From contig NC_090177.1 of the NCBI RefSeq assembly GCF_024679245.1, positions 49,263,353 to 49,327,352 of the forward strand: a stretch of DNA of 64,000 nucleotides, read 5' to 3'. The DNA is from Pseudorasbora parva (Eukaryota; Chordata; Actinopteri; Cypriniformes; Gobionidae). Numbering within the stretch: the stretch's first letter is position 1; every line of letters starts with the position of its first letter. The position numbers were made by a program, and so were the translations under genes. Below the pieces are notes generated by a model. It did no database searches and was not told the DNA's origin. It saw nothing but the letters and a program-made list of their open reading frames with translations. Shown piece after piece: positions 29,694 through 41,056 of this stretch.

Positions 29694-31038
29694 ACCCGAA
29701 GCACCACAATAGACGTGATCGAATCGAACTTCCCTCATAAGCCCCAGCAAGAGCCTACCCCCCTCAAAATTGTGGACATCAAAAGCCTGCCACCGCGCCA
29801 ACTGGTAAGTGCAATCAAATGTTCTGGGTTTCATGTATTAATGATCAATTACCAGGTGCCTTTGTATCTGCTCATTAATTATAGCTATCTTGTACATAAA
29901 AAGCTAGCCTCAACAATGCATACCTGTTGCAGTTCCAATTCATATACAGCTACTCACAACTAACAATACACACATCTTACCCCATTACAATGCCTACATA
30001 ACCACGATGGCGACGCCTCACCAATCAGCACTACATTCTTGCCATCATTACATCAAGCACTCAAACATCCACATCCCCAGCACTGCAAATGACAAACAGT
30101 CCTCTAGATCAGTGCTCCTCAAACCTGTTCTGACTTCACAGCACATTTCGGATACCTCCCTCATCAACAAATCGTCCAACACATTGACTGATTAGCAGAC
30201 ATTACAAGACTTGGAGCAAGTGTATCGGATGAGACAAACATCCATTATGTAAAGGAATGCCACGACAGTTTAAAGAACCACTGCTCTAGACCTAACGGTT
30301 GACTTCAAACAAACCACACCTGTCATCATACTAAAGTCAAACTAATTACATGCTCTCAACATGTTAATGAACATATTATATTCAATGCAGGTCCCCAAAT
30401 TACAAGCTGCGGTATATAAAGTTGACCCGTCCAGCTCCACAGTGACCTTCAGGGACACAGAGTGCGAGGTCCGAACCTGTTTTATTGCAGACCCGACATC
30501 CTCCATTGAGCTCTCTCTCTGGGACAGCCATATTGATTTGGTTCAAAGTCACACTTCCTACACCTTCACCAACATCACAACAAGAAGTTACAGAGGCAAG
30601 ACCACATTGACCACCACCCGCCAAACCACTATAACTCCTCTAGACAAAGCCATCTCATTTGACCCACCAGATGCAACAGCAGCCCAAGACACACAACTAC
30701 AACATCTGACTGGAGAAGTAGAAGCTGCGGTAATTAACGTCATAAAACTCTGCCCAAAATGCCGCACCCCACAAAAGGATTTCACCATCAGAACCCCCTT
30801 CCACCGGTGCCTCAGCTGCAAAATGCTGCGAAAGACAGCCAGCTACCTCACCAAGTGCAACGGGACACTCACATTCTGCATCAGCCACAAGGAAATTGGA
30901 CTTTCAATTACCAATTCCATTCTCCACAGTTTCTTAACAGAGCAAAACGATGTAACAACCATGGACGCACAAGAAATGGAAGAATTCATCATAATGGCAG
31001 GACCCCAACAATACAGTACACTGACGAGCATCAAATGA
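29694..31038 (+). CDS. RPA70-like single-strand DNA-binding protein with zinc ribbon
   Basis: Two exons join in phase: one ending CAACTG|GTAAGT at 29804, the next from 30391 after ATGCAG. The first reads LKIVDIKSLPPRQL. The second reads AVYKVDPSSSTVTFRDTECE, IELSLWDSHIDL, YTFTNITTRSYRGKTTLTTT and TTITP, the strand pattern of an OB fold like those in replication protein A. A four-Cys zinc ribbon follows (CPKC, 21 residues, CLSC), as in the RPA70 C-terminal domain, then a helical tail. No ATG is seen in the first exon, so the N-terminus is missing. RPA-like proteins are carried by Helitrons and Helentrons, so this may be a transposon-borne SSB and not host RPA. A hAT MITE lies in the intron. 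The downstream ORF overlaps its stop. Confidence 0.6.
30110..30283. mobile_element. Short hAT MITE in the intron of the RPA-like gene
   Basis: Ends are CAGTGCTCCTCAAACCTG and AAAGAACCACTG, the CAGTGNTNCTCAA-type hAT termini. CTCTAGAT (30102-30109) and CTCTAGAC (30284-30291) form an 8-bp duplication with one mismatch. Length is 174 bp, non-coding. Confidence 0.75.
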
Positions 31039-31388
31039 CTAAAGTTTCCAAACCCAACACTACCCAAACCCAAAGCACTGCAGAACAACACATCACTGAT
31101 GAAAAGCTGTGCCAGGCTACAAGTGAAGAAACGCCTATTGCTTCAGCCACCTTTCAAAATTACACTCCACCGACTCTGAAGCACCTTGCACAGGACAGCC
31201 TCACAACGACTGATGGACCACTGCCAGAAAAACAGCGGAAAACATCCAGCACTGAACCACGCTCTTCCACTGGCTCATCAGCAAACACTCAAGACACCAC
31301 TACACACAGAAAGCTTCCAGTGCATAACTCGCCCTCAACAACCAAACAGCATGCAAAAACGTCCACCAAGAAAAAACCTCCTTCATGA
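31035..31388 (+). CDS. Thr/Ser-rich ORF overlapping the RPA-like stop codon
   Basis: ATG overlaps the preceding TGA (ATGA at 31035-31038) in the +2 frame. The 117-residue product is rich in Thr, Ser, Gln and Lys, without hydrophobic segments, ending in a basic stretch (TSTKKKPPS) that looks like a nuclear-localisation tail. I recognise no domain. It may be the C-terminal tail of the RPA-like protein displaced by a one- or two-base frameshift, or part of a spliced isoform, since the composition remains protein-like for the whole length. A longer ORF in this frame from 30759 crosses the zinc-ribbon exon and is a shadow there. Confidence 0.35.
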   Translation: MTKVSKPNTTQTQSTAEQHITDEKLCQATSEETPIASATFQNYTPPTLKHLAQDSLTTTDGPLPEKQRKTSSTEPRSSTGSSANTQDTTTHRKLPVHNSPSTTKQHAKTSTKKKPPS

Positions 31389-32680
31389 TCTGAAACCAAC
31401 AAAAAAAATCATCATCGTCATTCTCACTGTTGTCTCTCAACCTTACCTACTCTACTAAAGTTCATCGTTCTGCAATAACAAACAAAGACGCCACACAATT
31501 GCCACCTTCACTTATATCTTCAGAGGTATGTTGTTCACACAGACACACGCTACCATGCAAATATTGACCCACACACAGTGGTGGGCTGTCCGGGCCAGCA
31601 GGGCCTTCTCTGGTGGCCCTGTCAAAATCATTATATATATATTTTGGGTGTATTTTCCATATGTCATCATCTAAATGCATCACAGCCCCGAGGGCCAGCA
31701 TTAGTAGAATAGCTTGCCTTCCACTGAAGCTGCTATTTTCCATTGGACCATAGCGTTGACTGACGTGGGTCATTAGCCAATCAAAATTTGATGTGTAGTG
31801 ATAGAACGGCCCAGAGGCCCAGCGACGTGTCGGTGTGCTACCCCCTGCTGATGTCATCAGCCGTCTGAACTTTTCGTGGGTTGTGAGCGATCTGTGTGAA
31901 ATAAACTATGGCCGCCGCGGATGACGGGCTGCGTGCGAATGATCGATCCTGATGTCAAGCCGGTAATGTTAGCTAACAAGCGTTTTTTTCTGTTTCTTTG
32001 GAGGTTCTGTGGTCCGTATTTTTGTTTAAGAGTATTTGTGCCAGCTGATTTTGATTCTTTTCCCCATTTGCCTAAACGGTGACACGTGAGTGCAGTATCA
32101 TCAATAAATAGTCAAATTGCCTTTTTGTCTCGCGTGTACTTTTTGCTTGCCCCCTTCCCAACGAACACTGTGAAAGCAAAGTTCATAGTAGTATTGCGTA
32201 CAGTGCATTATTGTATTTTGTGTGTGTGTGTGGACACAAATGTGTATTATGACAAGTATTACAAGGAGAGGGTGAAATATGAGGACATTACCCACATCCC
32301 CACTTTTCAAAATGCTTATAAATCATACAGGATGAGGTTTTTTTGAGAAAGTAAAAATGCAGAATGTTTCCTGTGATGGGTAGGTTTAGGGGCAGTGTAG
32401 GGGGATAGAAAATACGGTTAGTACGGTAAAAAAAACATTGTGCCTATGGAATGTCCCCATATGTCACAAAAACAAACGTGTGGGTGTGTGTGTTGTTATG
32501 GAGCACAACCAACTCTACCTGCCCCTAATGTTTCATTGAGTGTCAGAGCCTCCACAGCTGATGATGCAGCAGGTGAGGTTTCTCTTGATGGCAAATGGTT
32601 ACATAGCCTGTTAATATGACATGACACATTTAGCTTGTTATTTATTTGTTTATTTTATCCTTGCAGGTTCATCCACTGCA

Positions 32681-33204
32681 GAGTTACACGCGGCTGAAAG
32701 CGAGGAGCAGTTACACGCGGCTGAAAGCGAGGAGCAGTTACACGCGGCTGAAAGCGACGAGCAGTTACACGCGGCTGAAAGCGACGAGCAGTTACACGCG
32801 GCTGAAAGCGACGAGCAGTTACACGCGGCTGAAAGCGACGAGCAGTTACACGCGGCTGAAAGCGACGAGCAGTTACACGCGGCTGAAAGCGACGAGCAGT
32901 TACACGCGGCTGAAAGCGACGAGCAGTTACACCCGGCTGAAAGCGACGAGCAGTTACACGCGGCTGAAAGCGACGAGCAGTTACACGCGGCTGAAAGCGA
33001 CGAGCAGTTACACGCGGCTGAAAGCGACGAGCAGTTACACGCGGCTGAAAGCGACGAGCAGTTACACGCGGCTGAAAGCGACGAGCAGTTACACGCGGCT
33101 GAAAGCGACGAGCAGTTACACGCGGCTGAAAGCGACGAGCAGTTACACGCGGCTGAAAGCGACGAGCAGTTACACGCGGCTGAAAGCGACGAGCAGTTAC
33201 ACGC
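32681..33204 (+). repeat. 27-bp minisatellite inside a hAT transposase exon
   Basis: About 19 copies of a 27-bp unit (CAGTTACACGCGGCTGAAAG plus seven more), in frame with the exon that begins after TTGCAG at 32667. Each unit encodes LHAAESDEQ (acidic). The first two units read EEQ and the rest DEQ, and one has Pro for Ala. The copies are almost identical, so expansion was recent. Other frames on both strands are open only because of the repeat. Confidence 0.95.
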
Positions 33205-34005
33205 ACTTACTATCACAGATAGATCGGTTTCAACCTCAGCCAACATGACAGGTCAGTTTTTGTTTTGTGTTGGCTTTACTATAAAATATTGTTATTTTAT
33301 AATTTTTATTTTATTTTTTTATAACAACTGTTATTTTATAATTCTTTTTTTTATTTTTATCTAATGTCCCTACAGGTCCTTCTACATCTGCACCCACATG
33401 GATTTCCCATCCACTCCCTCAACATGCTCCAGCTATCAAAATAGATCAACAGCTCCTCCAATGGACCCAGTTGAATGGTCAGCATTCCTGTCAAACTCAG
33501 AAAGGACTGATCTGGTAAGAAGAGGGCCAGTGCCAATAAGTGACACCTTTACCTTCCCCAAGAAATCAGATGGACGAAGCTTTCACTACCACTATACATA
33601 CAGACAATTAGTTAATGGGGAAAAAATCAAGCGAAGCTGGCTAATTTATTCAAAGAAAAATGATGCGGTTTACTGCTTCTGTTGCAAATTATTTGCAAGA
33701 AAATCCACAAAACTGTCAACAGAGGGACAGCGTGATTGGGTAAATTTAGGTGCTTTGCTGAAACAGCATGAGAAAAGTCAAAATCATTGTAATAATATGG
33801 TGAAGTGGAAAGACTTTGCCCTCCGTCTTTCTAAGCAGAAGACTATTGATGCAACAGAAATGGCCCTTTTGGAGGCAGAAAGAACTCATTGGAGAGATGT
33901 TCTCATCCGTTTGATTAGTATCATTCAGTGTTTGGCAGAGAGGAATCTTGCATTCAGGGGGTCTGTCGATACTTTGCATCAGGCCAACAATGGGAACTTC
34001 CTTAA

Positions 34006-35475
34006 AGGGGGGGGGGGGGGCACTCAGTTTCAGTCAGTGTCATGTCAATCTTGAGTACCTATAGAGTAGCATTGCATCCTGAATATCTGCGAAAAGTCTT
34101 TATTTTTTTAATAATTATATAAGAAAGATGCGCTGTTCCGAGTCTTTCCGAAAAAAGCCGAGCGGGTGGGGGCGTGTCGTGTGAGCGGAGCTAAATAATG
34201 ACGTGTGCGCGCCGCTGCTATTGTGTTGAGTGCGTCGTAAAAACGTCGGGAAAAACTTTATTCAAAATAAAAATATGGCTTTTAATCAGATACAGCCATA
34301 CATCTATGATCCGGAATCAGACCCAGAGGCTGCAGTTGAACAGGAGCAGCAGCAAAAACGACTAGAGCAGGACGTCTCTATGTGGTACAAGTTATACACT
34401 AACTATATAATATGCTGAGCGGCTTGTGTTATTTACATATTTATACTTGAATTATATCGTCGTATTTTTGTCTTTGAAGGTGTACATGTGAGAAGTGCAG
34501 TTGTGCACGTGTGTGTGTGTTTACGCGTGGTTTGTGTAGACAATTGTAACGTTAGTAAGCGGACTGGTTTTGCACGGCAGGCTAAGTTAGTGTTTACATG
34601 AAAGACACGGAATAGTAGCGCATTTGAATGAAGAAGCGTGCTTATTTAGTTCAACATATTTCCCCACTCTTTGTGTATTGTTGTTTGGAGTGCTTTTACA
34701 ATACACAAACATAAAGTTACACATATAGTGGCCAGCTAAACAAATGTACACGCACTACACATCGCATGCTCCATTGATCAATTAACTATACGTGATCATG
34801 TTTGGGCCACTCGATGAGCATAGGCAAAAACACAGACATTTGAAGCAGTCTCACTCACCGCCTGCGGTTCTAACGTTGGGACCTTTATCTTTGGGACTGC
34901 TCCATCCTTCAGCATTAGGCGATTGGAAAATCCGGCGTCGAGCTGGGCCTTGTTTATGAAACAGTCGGCACCGAAATGCAGTGAACAGATATAAACATTC
35001 GCGCAACTCAGTTGCTGATCCGGAAAAGCAAATTATATCCACTGTTGCCTTAACGCGGGGTTTTTTGGCAATCTGTACAGGACTGTCTTGGTCTGGCAAC
35101 CAAAAACGCACTTTTTGGTGACATTGTTAATTTCTTGAAGTCACATCACCTGTGCAGCATCCTACAAGCCAGCGCTTTGATGGGCGTCGCCTGTTACTTT
35201 CGCTCTCTCCCTCTCTCTCTCTCACGCTCTTCCGGTAGAATTGTCCGTAAGGCCCATACAAGGAAATTCCGCCCCCATTAACGTCAAAGGGGACGCATGA
35301 TCGCAAAAAACTTGCCGAAACTTATGACTAACCGGAAGTAGTATTTTTGACAAAGAAATACTCCCATCAAACGTCCACCTTAACTTTTGAAACTTTGTCT
35401 ATGTTTAGTATGGGATTCCATGTCTTTAACAGTGTAAAAAGATCAGTATGCATGAAACAGCATTTCACCCCCCCT
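34006..35475. mobile_element. TTAA-type (Kolobok/piggyBac-like) element in the hAT transposase
   Basis: TTAA occurs at 34002-34005 and 35476-35479. The ends are AGGGGGGG... and ...CACCCCCCCT, and the right end carries the abundant fish sequence ending in TGCATGAAACAGCATTTCACC. Removing the element and one TTAA restores the transposase frame (NFLK to EVEL). The left end has a 14-base G run whose length may be unreliable. It carries a P2X7-like exon pair and no recognisable transposase. A minus-strand ORF at 34851-35111 is unidentified. Confidence 0.85.
34275..34538 (+). CDS. P2X7-like cytoplasmic-domain fragment in two exons
   Basis: Exon 1 starts MAFNQIQPYIYDPESDPEAA and runs to DVSMW. The donor at 34384/34385 (ATGTG|GTACAAG) joins to 34480 after CTTTGAAG, giving an in-phase Trp followed by CTCEKCSCAR. 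A PY-x-[FY]-[DE]PE start followed by an acidic helix and a WC-x-C-x2-C motif resembles the Cys-rich intracellular domain of P2X7 receptors, which many fish transposon-borne P2X7-like genes also carry. After the Cys motif the frame soon ends at a stop (about 34538), so the domain is truncated. The splice prediction is mine. Whether this is the element's own gene or a capture cannot be decided here. Confidence 0.5.
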
Positions 35476-36946
35476 TTAAAGAGGTGGAACTGATGGCAAA
35501 ATTTGACCCGGTGTTAAAAGACCACTTCAGACGAATTGATAGTGGAATGCAGCACAACACGTACCTGGGTAAGACTATCCAGAATGAGCTGATAGAGTGT
35601 GTCAGTGACAAAATAACTGAGGTAATGGTGGCAGAAATCAAGGACTGCAAATATTATTCAATTATTTTAGACTGTACACCTGATGTTAGTCACCATGAAC
35701 AAATGTCTGTTGTGGTGCGCACAGTCACTCTGGGCAAAACACCAGAAATAAAAGAGCACTTTTGTAGGATTTCAGATAGCTCCAGAATCCACTGGCCTGG
35801 GTTTGTCCAATCTAATCCTTAACAGGCTTGAGGAATTGAACATCCCTTTTCAGGATTGTCGGGGGCAGTCCTATGACAATGGGGCTAATATGAAGGGAAA
35901 AAAACAAAGGTGTGCAGCCTAGGCTATTGGTTAAGAATCCAAGAGCTTTTTATGTGCCTTGCAGTTCTCATACACTAAATCTGACAGTTTCAGATGCGGC
36001 TAAAGCCTCAACGGATGCTGCTTGTTTTTTTGGAAATGTGGAGAAGGTGTACAATTTGTTCGCTGGGTCCACTCAAAGGTGGGCCATCTTACGGAAGTTT
36101 GTTGACATCACCCTCAAGTCCTGGAGTGAGACGCGCTGGGAAAGCCGGATAAAAAGTATTGAAGCTTTGCGCTACCAGTCAGAGAAGGTGAGGGAAGCCC
36201 TGCTAGAAGTGAGAAGTAAAGCGACTGACCCTGTAGTGGCTGTTGAAGCCAACTCCCTTGCGGAAGAGATAGGTTCATTTAGGTTTCAGATTTGTTGTGT
36301 TGTCTGGTGTGACATTTTGTCTAAAATTAACATCACGAGCAAGCTTCTACAGTCAACCAACATGCAGCTTGATGTAGCAGTTAACCTTGTAAAAAAAGAA
36401 CAAAGGCGAACTTATCAGTTATTGAAAAACAGGCTTCTGTGATGCACAGACATCAGCAAAAGAAATTTGTGACCGGATGAACACAGAAGCAGTGCTGAAA
36501 GAGAAGCAATTGCGTTCTACAAAAAGGCAAAAAGTCTCTAAAAGTCTACAAAAAGTCTCATCTGCCTATAAGGCTGCAGATGAGCCGATAGTGGATGCTA
36601 TGAAGAGGCTGGAAGTGTCCTTTTTTAATGCTGTAGTGGACTGTAGCATTCTTTCATTGGAGGATAGATTTAAGTCTCTAAGTGAGGTTAAAGAGAACTT
36701 TTGAGTGCTGCTCAATTTTAGGGAGCTAGATCAAAAAGGTCGGAGAGAACAATGTGAGCTTCTTGGGGAAAAACTCTCTAGTGGAGAGGAGGGGGATATT
36801 GATGGTAGCGCACTGGCAGTAGAGATGCAGAGTCTTCCTGAACTTCCCCAAACTATGATGACTGCCTTTGAGCTTCCCACATACCTCTCACAAAATGAGA
36901 TGTGTGAGCTTTACCCAAATCTTTGGGTAGCTCTCAGGATAGCCTG

Positions 36947-37491
36947 TAGCCTAGAAATCTAGACGCACCCTAGCGGCAGCAAATTTAATTTGCCCGCAAG
37001 TGTTGTCTAGGAACTCTCAATACCCGTCTGAGCTGTGTTCCTCAGAATCTGGACGGGCCAATCACATCGTGTAGGCTATAGAGTCGGCAGGCGGGGCCAT
37101 AATGATGACGGCCGAGTTGCGTTTGCGTGCTTTTAGTAACACAGTCTTCTAGTAAACACAGAAACTGGCGAACGGCGGTCTTTCGAATCAGTTTTGACCG
37201 CGACTCCGGAAGACTTGGAGTTAAGCTTTCCTCTGAAAAAAGAACAAAGAGCGGCACTGAAGTCATTCTTAAGAAGGGAAGATGTGTTCGGAGTTTAGCC
37301 GACCGGATACGGCGAATGTTTAATCAGTCAGCGAGCTCTGCTTCACCGTCGTTGCTCTGGTTGGTGTAGCGCTATCCTATCGCGTGCAGAGGGAGTTTGA
37401 AAGACAACCGTTTATCCCGCCCCTCAGATTGAGCTGTCTATGGTGAGTTTCCAGACCAAACATCTTGATGTGGGTCTGGCTTGTCAGGCTA
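36947..37491 (+). mobile_element. Mutator-like MITE, second copy, 9-bp target duplication
   Basis: Same termini as 11273-11806 (TAGCCTAGAAATC... and ...GTCAGGCTA), 545 bp. GATAGCCTG flanks it exactly at 36938-36946 and 37492-37500. Removing the element joins RIACS/T to LPVTVASAERR in the hAT dimerisation domain. Confidence 0.85.
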
Positions 37492-37699
37492 GATAGCCTG
37501 CACACTGCCTGTGACAGTTGCCTCAGCAGAGAGGAGATTTTCCAAGCTCAAATTGATAAAAACATACTTGAGGTCATCAATGGCCCAGGAAAGACTAAGT
37601 GGACTTGCAGTCATTAGTATTAATAACAAAGTTGGCCAAGCAATACCTTGCAATGACGTCATCAGTGACTTTGCCTTCAGAAAAGCTAGAAAGGACTGA

Positions 37700-38121
37700 T
37701 TTTGAGGTCATTGTTGTCATTGGCATTGTTGAACCCTTGCTGTTCTTATGTTTGCTTTCATTATTTAAGTATCTTTTTTTGTAACATTCTATTTTTGATT
37801 ATATTAATGTTTTTCTATTTTGGTTTTACTTTTATTTAAAAGATTGCACATTTAATGCACATTTGCAAATAATTTATTTAATGTTTTGTGACAGTTTGTA
37901 TTCAGAAGTTTTAATAAAAGAGTGAAGTATTTTAAATATCGTTTATTTCTTTATTTTGTATTAATACATAACCTCACTGTATTTGATTATAATATTCGCT
38001 ATAACATTATAGCGTGACATTTGTGTCAATAATCTTCTAGCACAGGTGACTCTGCGAGGTGGGAGGGGGGCCCCCAAATCAAATTCTGCTTAGGGCCCCT
38101 AAGAGGCTCGGGCCGGCACTG
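37700..38121 (+). other. 3' untranslated region and right end of the hAT
   Basis: AT-rich, with AATAAAAG at about 37912 as a possible polyadenylation signal. It ends in the GGGCCCCTAAGAGGCTCGGG-type hAT terminus. Confidence 0.4.
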
Positions 38122-38541
38122 ACGGCATGAATGAGAACATGTAGGAAATAAGTGCCAAACTTGTTTCTGTGTTTATTCTCAGTCGCATTCAGCCGTTCTC
38201 TCACCTAGTTGGCTCCAGCTTATAGGCTAGTCAACGTATGTAAACAAGACAGACTAAAACTCCTTAATTAATATTAACGTCTGCTATATAACCTTACACA
38301 CTATTGTCACGGGTTCAGGGTGTGTCATCGGCCCTCCTGTTGTCTGTGTTTTGTCCTGTTATTTTCAGCAGCTCGTGGCCAGGGCAATCAGCTCTGAGAT
38401 TCAGCGCAGGTGTGTTCTGATCACGAGCTGAATTCCCTCACCTGTCGCTTATTTCCTTCTTCCCTCATATTCCCAGCTGTGTCGGCCCCTGGTTGTTAGT
38501 TGATTTGTGTTGTTGTCTTGTACGGTGGTGTCTGTTTCGTG

Positions 38542-40607
38542 TAGGGCTGGACGATATGGCCAAAATTTATATCACGATATATTTCTTAATTTTGGTTGAT
38601 ACGATATAATTTCGATATCGATATGAACTATATAAAAGCTTTAGAAAAACTACCAAGAACTGCCACAAAGGATGTCTGTTCCTACACACTTCTGAAAAAT
38701 GAATTTGCCAAGTCTATGAAACCTCCTCCTATAAAACTATATAATATTTCAGAAATAAAAACGGTACAAATAAATGAATGTTCACCTTTTATTTGTATTT
38801 AGCCTTTATACGAACAAGAAATGTGAAATCACCATCAAATAAACAAGACTCTCACTTCGCAGACGCAGTTTATTGAGCATTTTCTTTTAAGTTTTAAATT
38901 TCAGTGAAGAACGATTCATAGCGCTATATTCTCCTTTAATGCAAAACTATAGACCTTTATCTACTGATGCACAAAAAAATAAATAAAAGAAGACAATTCA
39001 GTGGCCTATTTGTGCTCTGCTGGAGATGAGTGCACGCTGCTTTTTGCAAGGCTTTAAACACGAGCAAATGATACATTATCGTGAAGCCATGTCTGACCGT
39101 CTTTCACAAGCTTTGAAAGGTAATTTAAACGAGAATGAACGCGTTGGTGTTAATACATGACATTGTGTGCAAATGTGGAAAGTATTAAAACAAATGTGCC
39201 CCTTGCCTCTTACATAAAAATAGTCTACATGGATTATTTTTAACGCTTGGCATCGTATTGTTAGACATTAGATTGATGCATGGATGTTGATGTATTGTTA
39301 CACCCCTAGTCGGCACCTCTCCGGCACATTTTACAGCACACTGAAACCTGAAGTTTAATATCAGATCTTAAGCCCCATTCGCACTGGGCTAGTATTATCT
39401 GGGGACCTCTGGTGATTTGTAATAATTGCAGAGAATGTCTGTGATCTTAATCCCGTGCGAATCGGCCGTCTGTAATTTGTAAAGTAAAAATTCCCCCGCA
39501 AATGACCGACCATATTTCGCCGAACACCGAGGTCCTGTGATAACATTAGTCCCGTCCGAATCGACATCTCTGTGATTTGGCCAGGATTAGGCGGATTGTA
39601 TAATTTTTGAAAGCTTTTCTTCCTGTGAGCATTTCTATCTTTATCTTTCACGAAGAATAAAGTCTGCATTCATAATGTGCACCGTTATGAATTCCCGTGC
39701 AGCCGCGCCCACGCGGATTATACTTTCACTTTAGAATGAGTATCAATTTGGGATTGATCTGATTGAATGGTGTGTTTAATATTAACATCAATACTGTTCT
39801 GAATGAAAAACAGAACAGAACAGTACAGTACCACGACAAGCTTGTTTAAATAGGCGCTTTTACATTTAGTTTTGAAACTGAATCTTCCGCCGTATATTGT
39901 CAGCTTCCTACTCGTGATAAATGAAATCTGATTCCTACCGCTGGTCTGAGCTCAGTTCATGGCGTCTGTTCACTAACTGAATGAAATTATATTTATTTAT
40001 TAGGCTACTGTAAAATAATCAAAACGATATCGATGCCTGTTTATGATTTCATACAGCTATCTATAACGAAGTCTTGACATCATATCCGGGAGAAGTCAGT
40101 AAATTCGAGTAAAATCACAGGCTTTGCTTATCCCGTGCAAATGCGCCACGCAAAACTCAGATGTGGAGGAGTCATTTCTCAATCACAGAGGTCCCAAGAT
40201 AATACTAATCCCGTGCGAATAGTGCTTTAGATAGCCGAACCACTTCCATGCCACTAAAGAAAGTTAGTCTTTCTTCTCTTATCAACTATTTCTTTCTCCT
40301 TACTTGTGGAAGCTCGTCCAGTCACATTTGTGTTGCGGTCAGGGACTCTTTTTGTAGCTAAAACTTGCCGCGTTGGATCTTATCAGCCTACTACTGCTGA
40401 GCACTGGCTGCGTGTCCGTGGTGTACGTTATCACGCAAGAAGCCAATCATGTTCTGCTCTTTCTGATGGCTGCGACCTGAACGTCAGTCAGTGAGGAATG
40501 CTGTAATGTATATCGAAATATCGGAAATGTGTTTAAAAATCATATCACCGTTATTGAAAAAAATTATATTGCGATATATATTAATATTGAATTATTGTCC
40601 AGCCCTA
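38542..40607. mobile_element. Non-autonomous hAT inside the LTR
   Basis: Ends are TAGGGCTGGACGATATGG and (reverse complement of the right) TAGGGCTGGACAATAATTC, both followed by CGATAT-rich sequence. GTTTCGTG (38534-38541) and GATTCGTG (40608-40615) are the 8-bp duplication with one mismatch. No transposase; the 68-codon ORF at 38596 has no domain. Confidence 0.8.
39372..40225. mobile_element. TTAA-type element nested inside the hAT
   Basis: Ends are GCCCCATTCGCACTGGGCTA and, inverted, GCACTATTCGCACGGGATTA, both continuing GTATTATCT-GGGACCTCTG. The flanks are TTAA (39368-39371) and TTTA (40226-40229), a presumed TTAA duplication with one change. Internal CCCGTGCGAAT motifs recur. Non-coding. 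Confidence 0.65.
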
Positions 40608-41056
40608 GATTCGTGTCTTACCTGTTTTCCCGCTGTTGTGCTCAGGACGTCTAGACGAGGAGGTTTTCGGCTGGCTGTGTGCCCGTCTTCCTCAGTCTCT
40701 TTCCGCTTCTCGTTCGGGCTGACACCGGGGGGTGTTTCCCACAGCCTGTGTCTGCAGTTCGCTGTACGAACGGCTCTGGAGATTGCCCTGGAAAATTGAA
40801 AATTGGAGTTTTCTTTGTGTTACGTACGAACCCTGACACGTCGGATGTGTTGTTGACTCTCTGTTCTTTCTCTAATAAACTGTTATACGCATCCTCTGGG
40901 TTTGTGCCCTCTCTTCACGCCGTGACAATTATATAACAATTCGATGTTTTATAATAAACATTGAATTAATTACAGCTCCATGAAAATAAATTATCTCTGC
41001 AAGACGTGTAAGTTAAACGCAGAGATGAAAACAGCGCTCTGTCATCAGGATTTCAT

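Larger units (their letters stand above)
32667..37699 (+). pseudogene. hAT transposase (ZMYM1-like, TTF finger to hATC dimerisation domain)
   Basis: Pieces occur in order. 32667-33251: exon with a 27-bp coding repeat. 33376-34005: DPVEWSAFLSNSERTDLV, then a TTF-type finger (RSWLIYSKKNDAVYCFCCKL) and the following helical region. 35476-36440: catalytic part with CSSHTLNLTVSDAAK and SWSETRWESRI. 36441-36946 and 37501-37699: C-terminus with CTLPVT-like VTVASAERRFSKLKLIKTYL, the hAT dimerisation domain. Two transposons sit in the coding sequence (34006-35475 and 36947-37491), each with a perfect target duplication. Frameshifts and stops near 33430, 35820, 36440 and 36704 show it is dead. Similar hAT proteins are often annotated zinc finger MYM-type 1-like. 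Confidence 0.85.
31576..38121 (+). mobile_element. Probable hAT element carrying the TTF/hATC transposase
   Basis: The left end CAGTGGTGGGCTGTCCGGGCC and the reverse complement of the right end CAGTGCCGGCCCGAGCC are similar hAT-like termini bracketing the transposase. The flanking octamers (CCCACACA and ACGGCATG) do not match, so the ends may belong to two related elements or one flank was rearranged. About 32220-32490 holds a fish interspersed-repeat fragment (GTAGGTTTAGGGGCAGTGTAGGG). Confidence 0.5.
38305..40927 (+). mobile_element. Solo LTR split by a hAT
   Basis: The LTR starts TGTCACGGGTTCAGG and ends CACGCCGTGACA. The flanks ACTAT (38300-38304) and ATTAT (40928-40932) form a 5-bp duplication with one mismatch. 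An AATAAA signal lies at about 40873. With the insert (38542-40607) removed, the LTR is about 550 bp. Confidence 0.75.

Noticed and set aside
30759..31033. Plus-strand ORF in the other frame over the RPA zinc ribbon
   Set aside because: Shadow of the zinc-ribbon exon; only the part after 31035 was kept as a possible ORF.
32646..33248. SYTRLKAT- and CNCSSLSAA-type repeat ORFs on both strands
   Set aside because: Alternative frames of the 27-bp minisatellite. The LHAAESDEQ frame lies in the spliced hAT exon.
31576..38121. Perfect hAT target duplication for the large hAT
   Set aside because: Flanking octamers differ (CCCACACA, ACGGCATG), so the element's boundaries were left as probable only.
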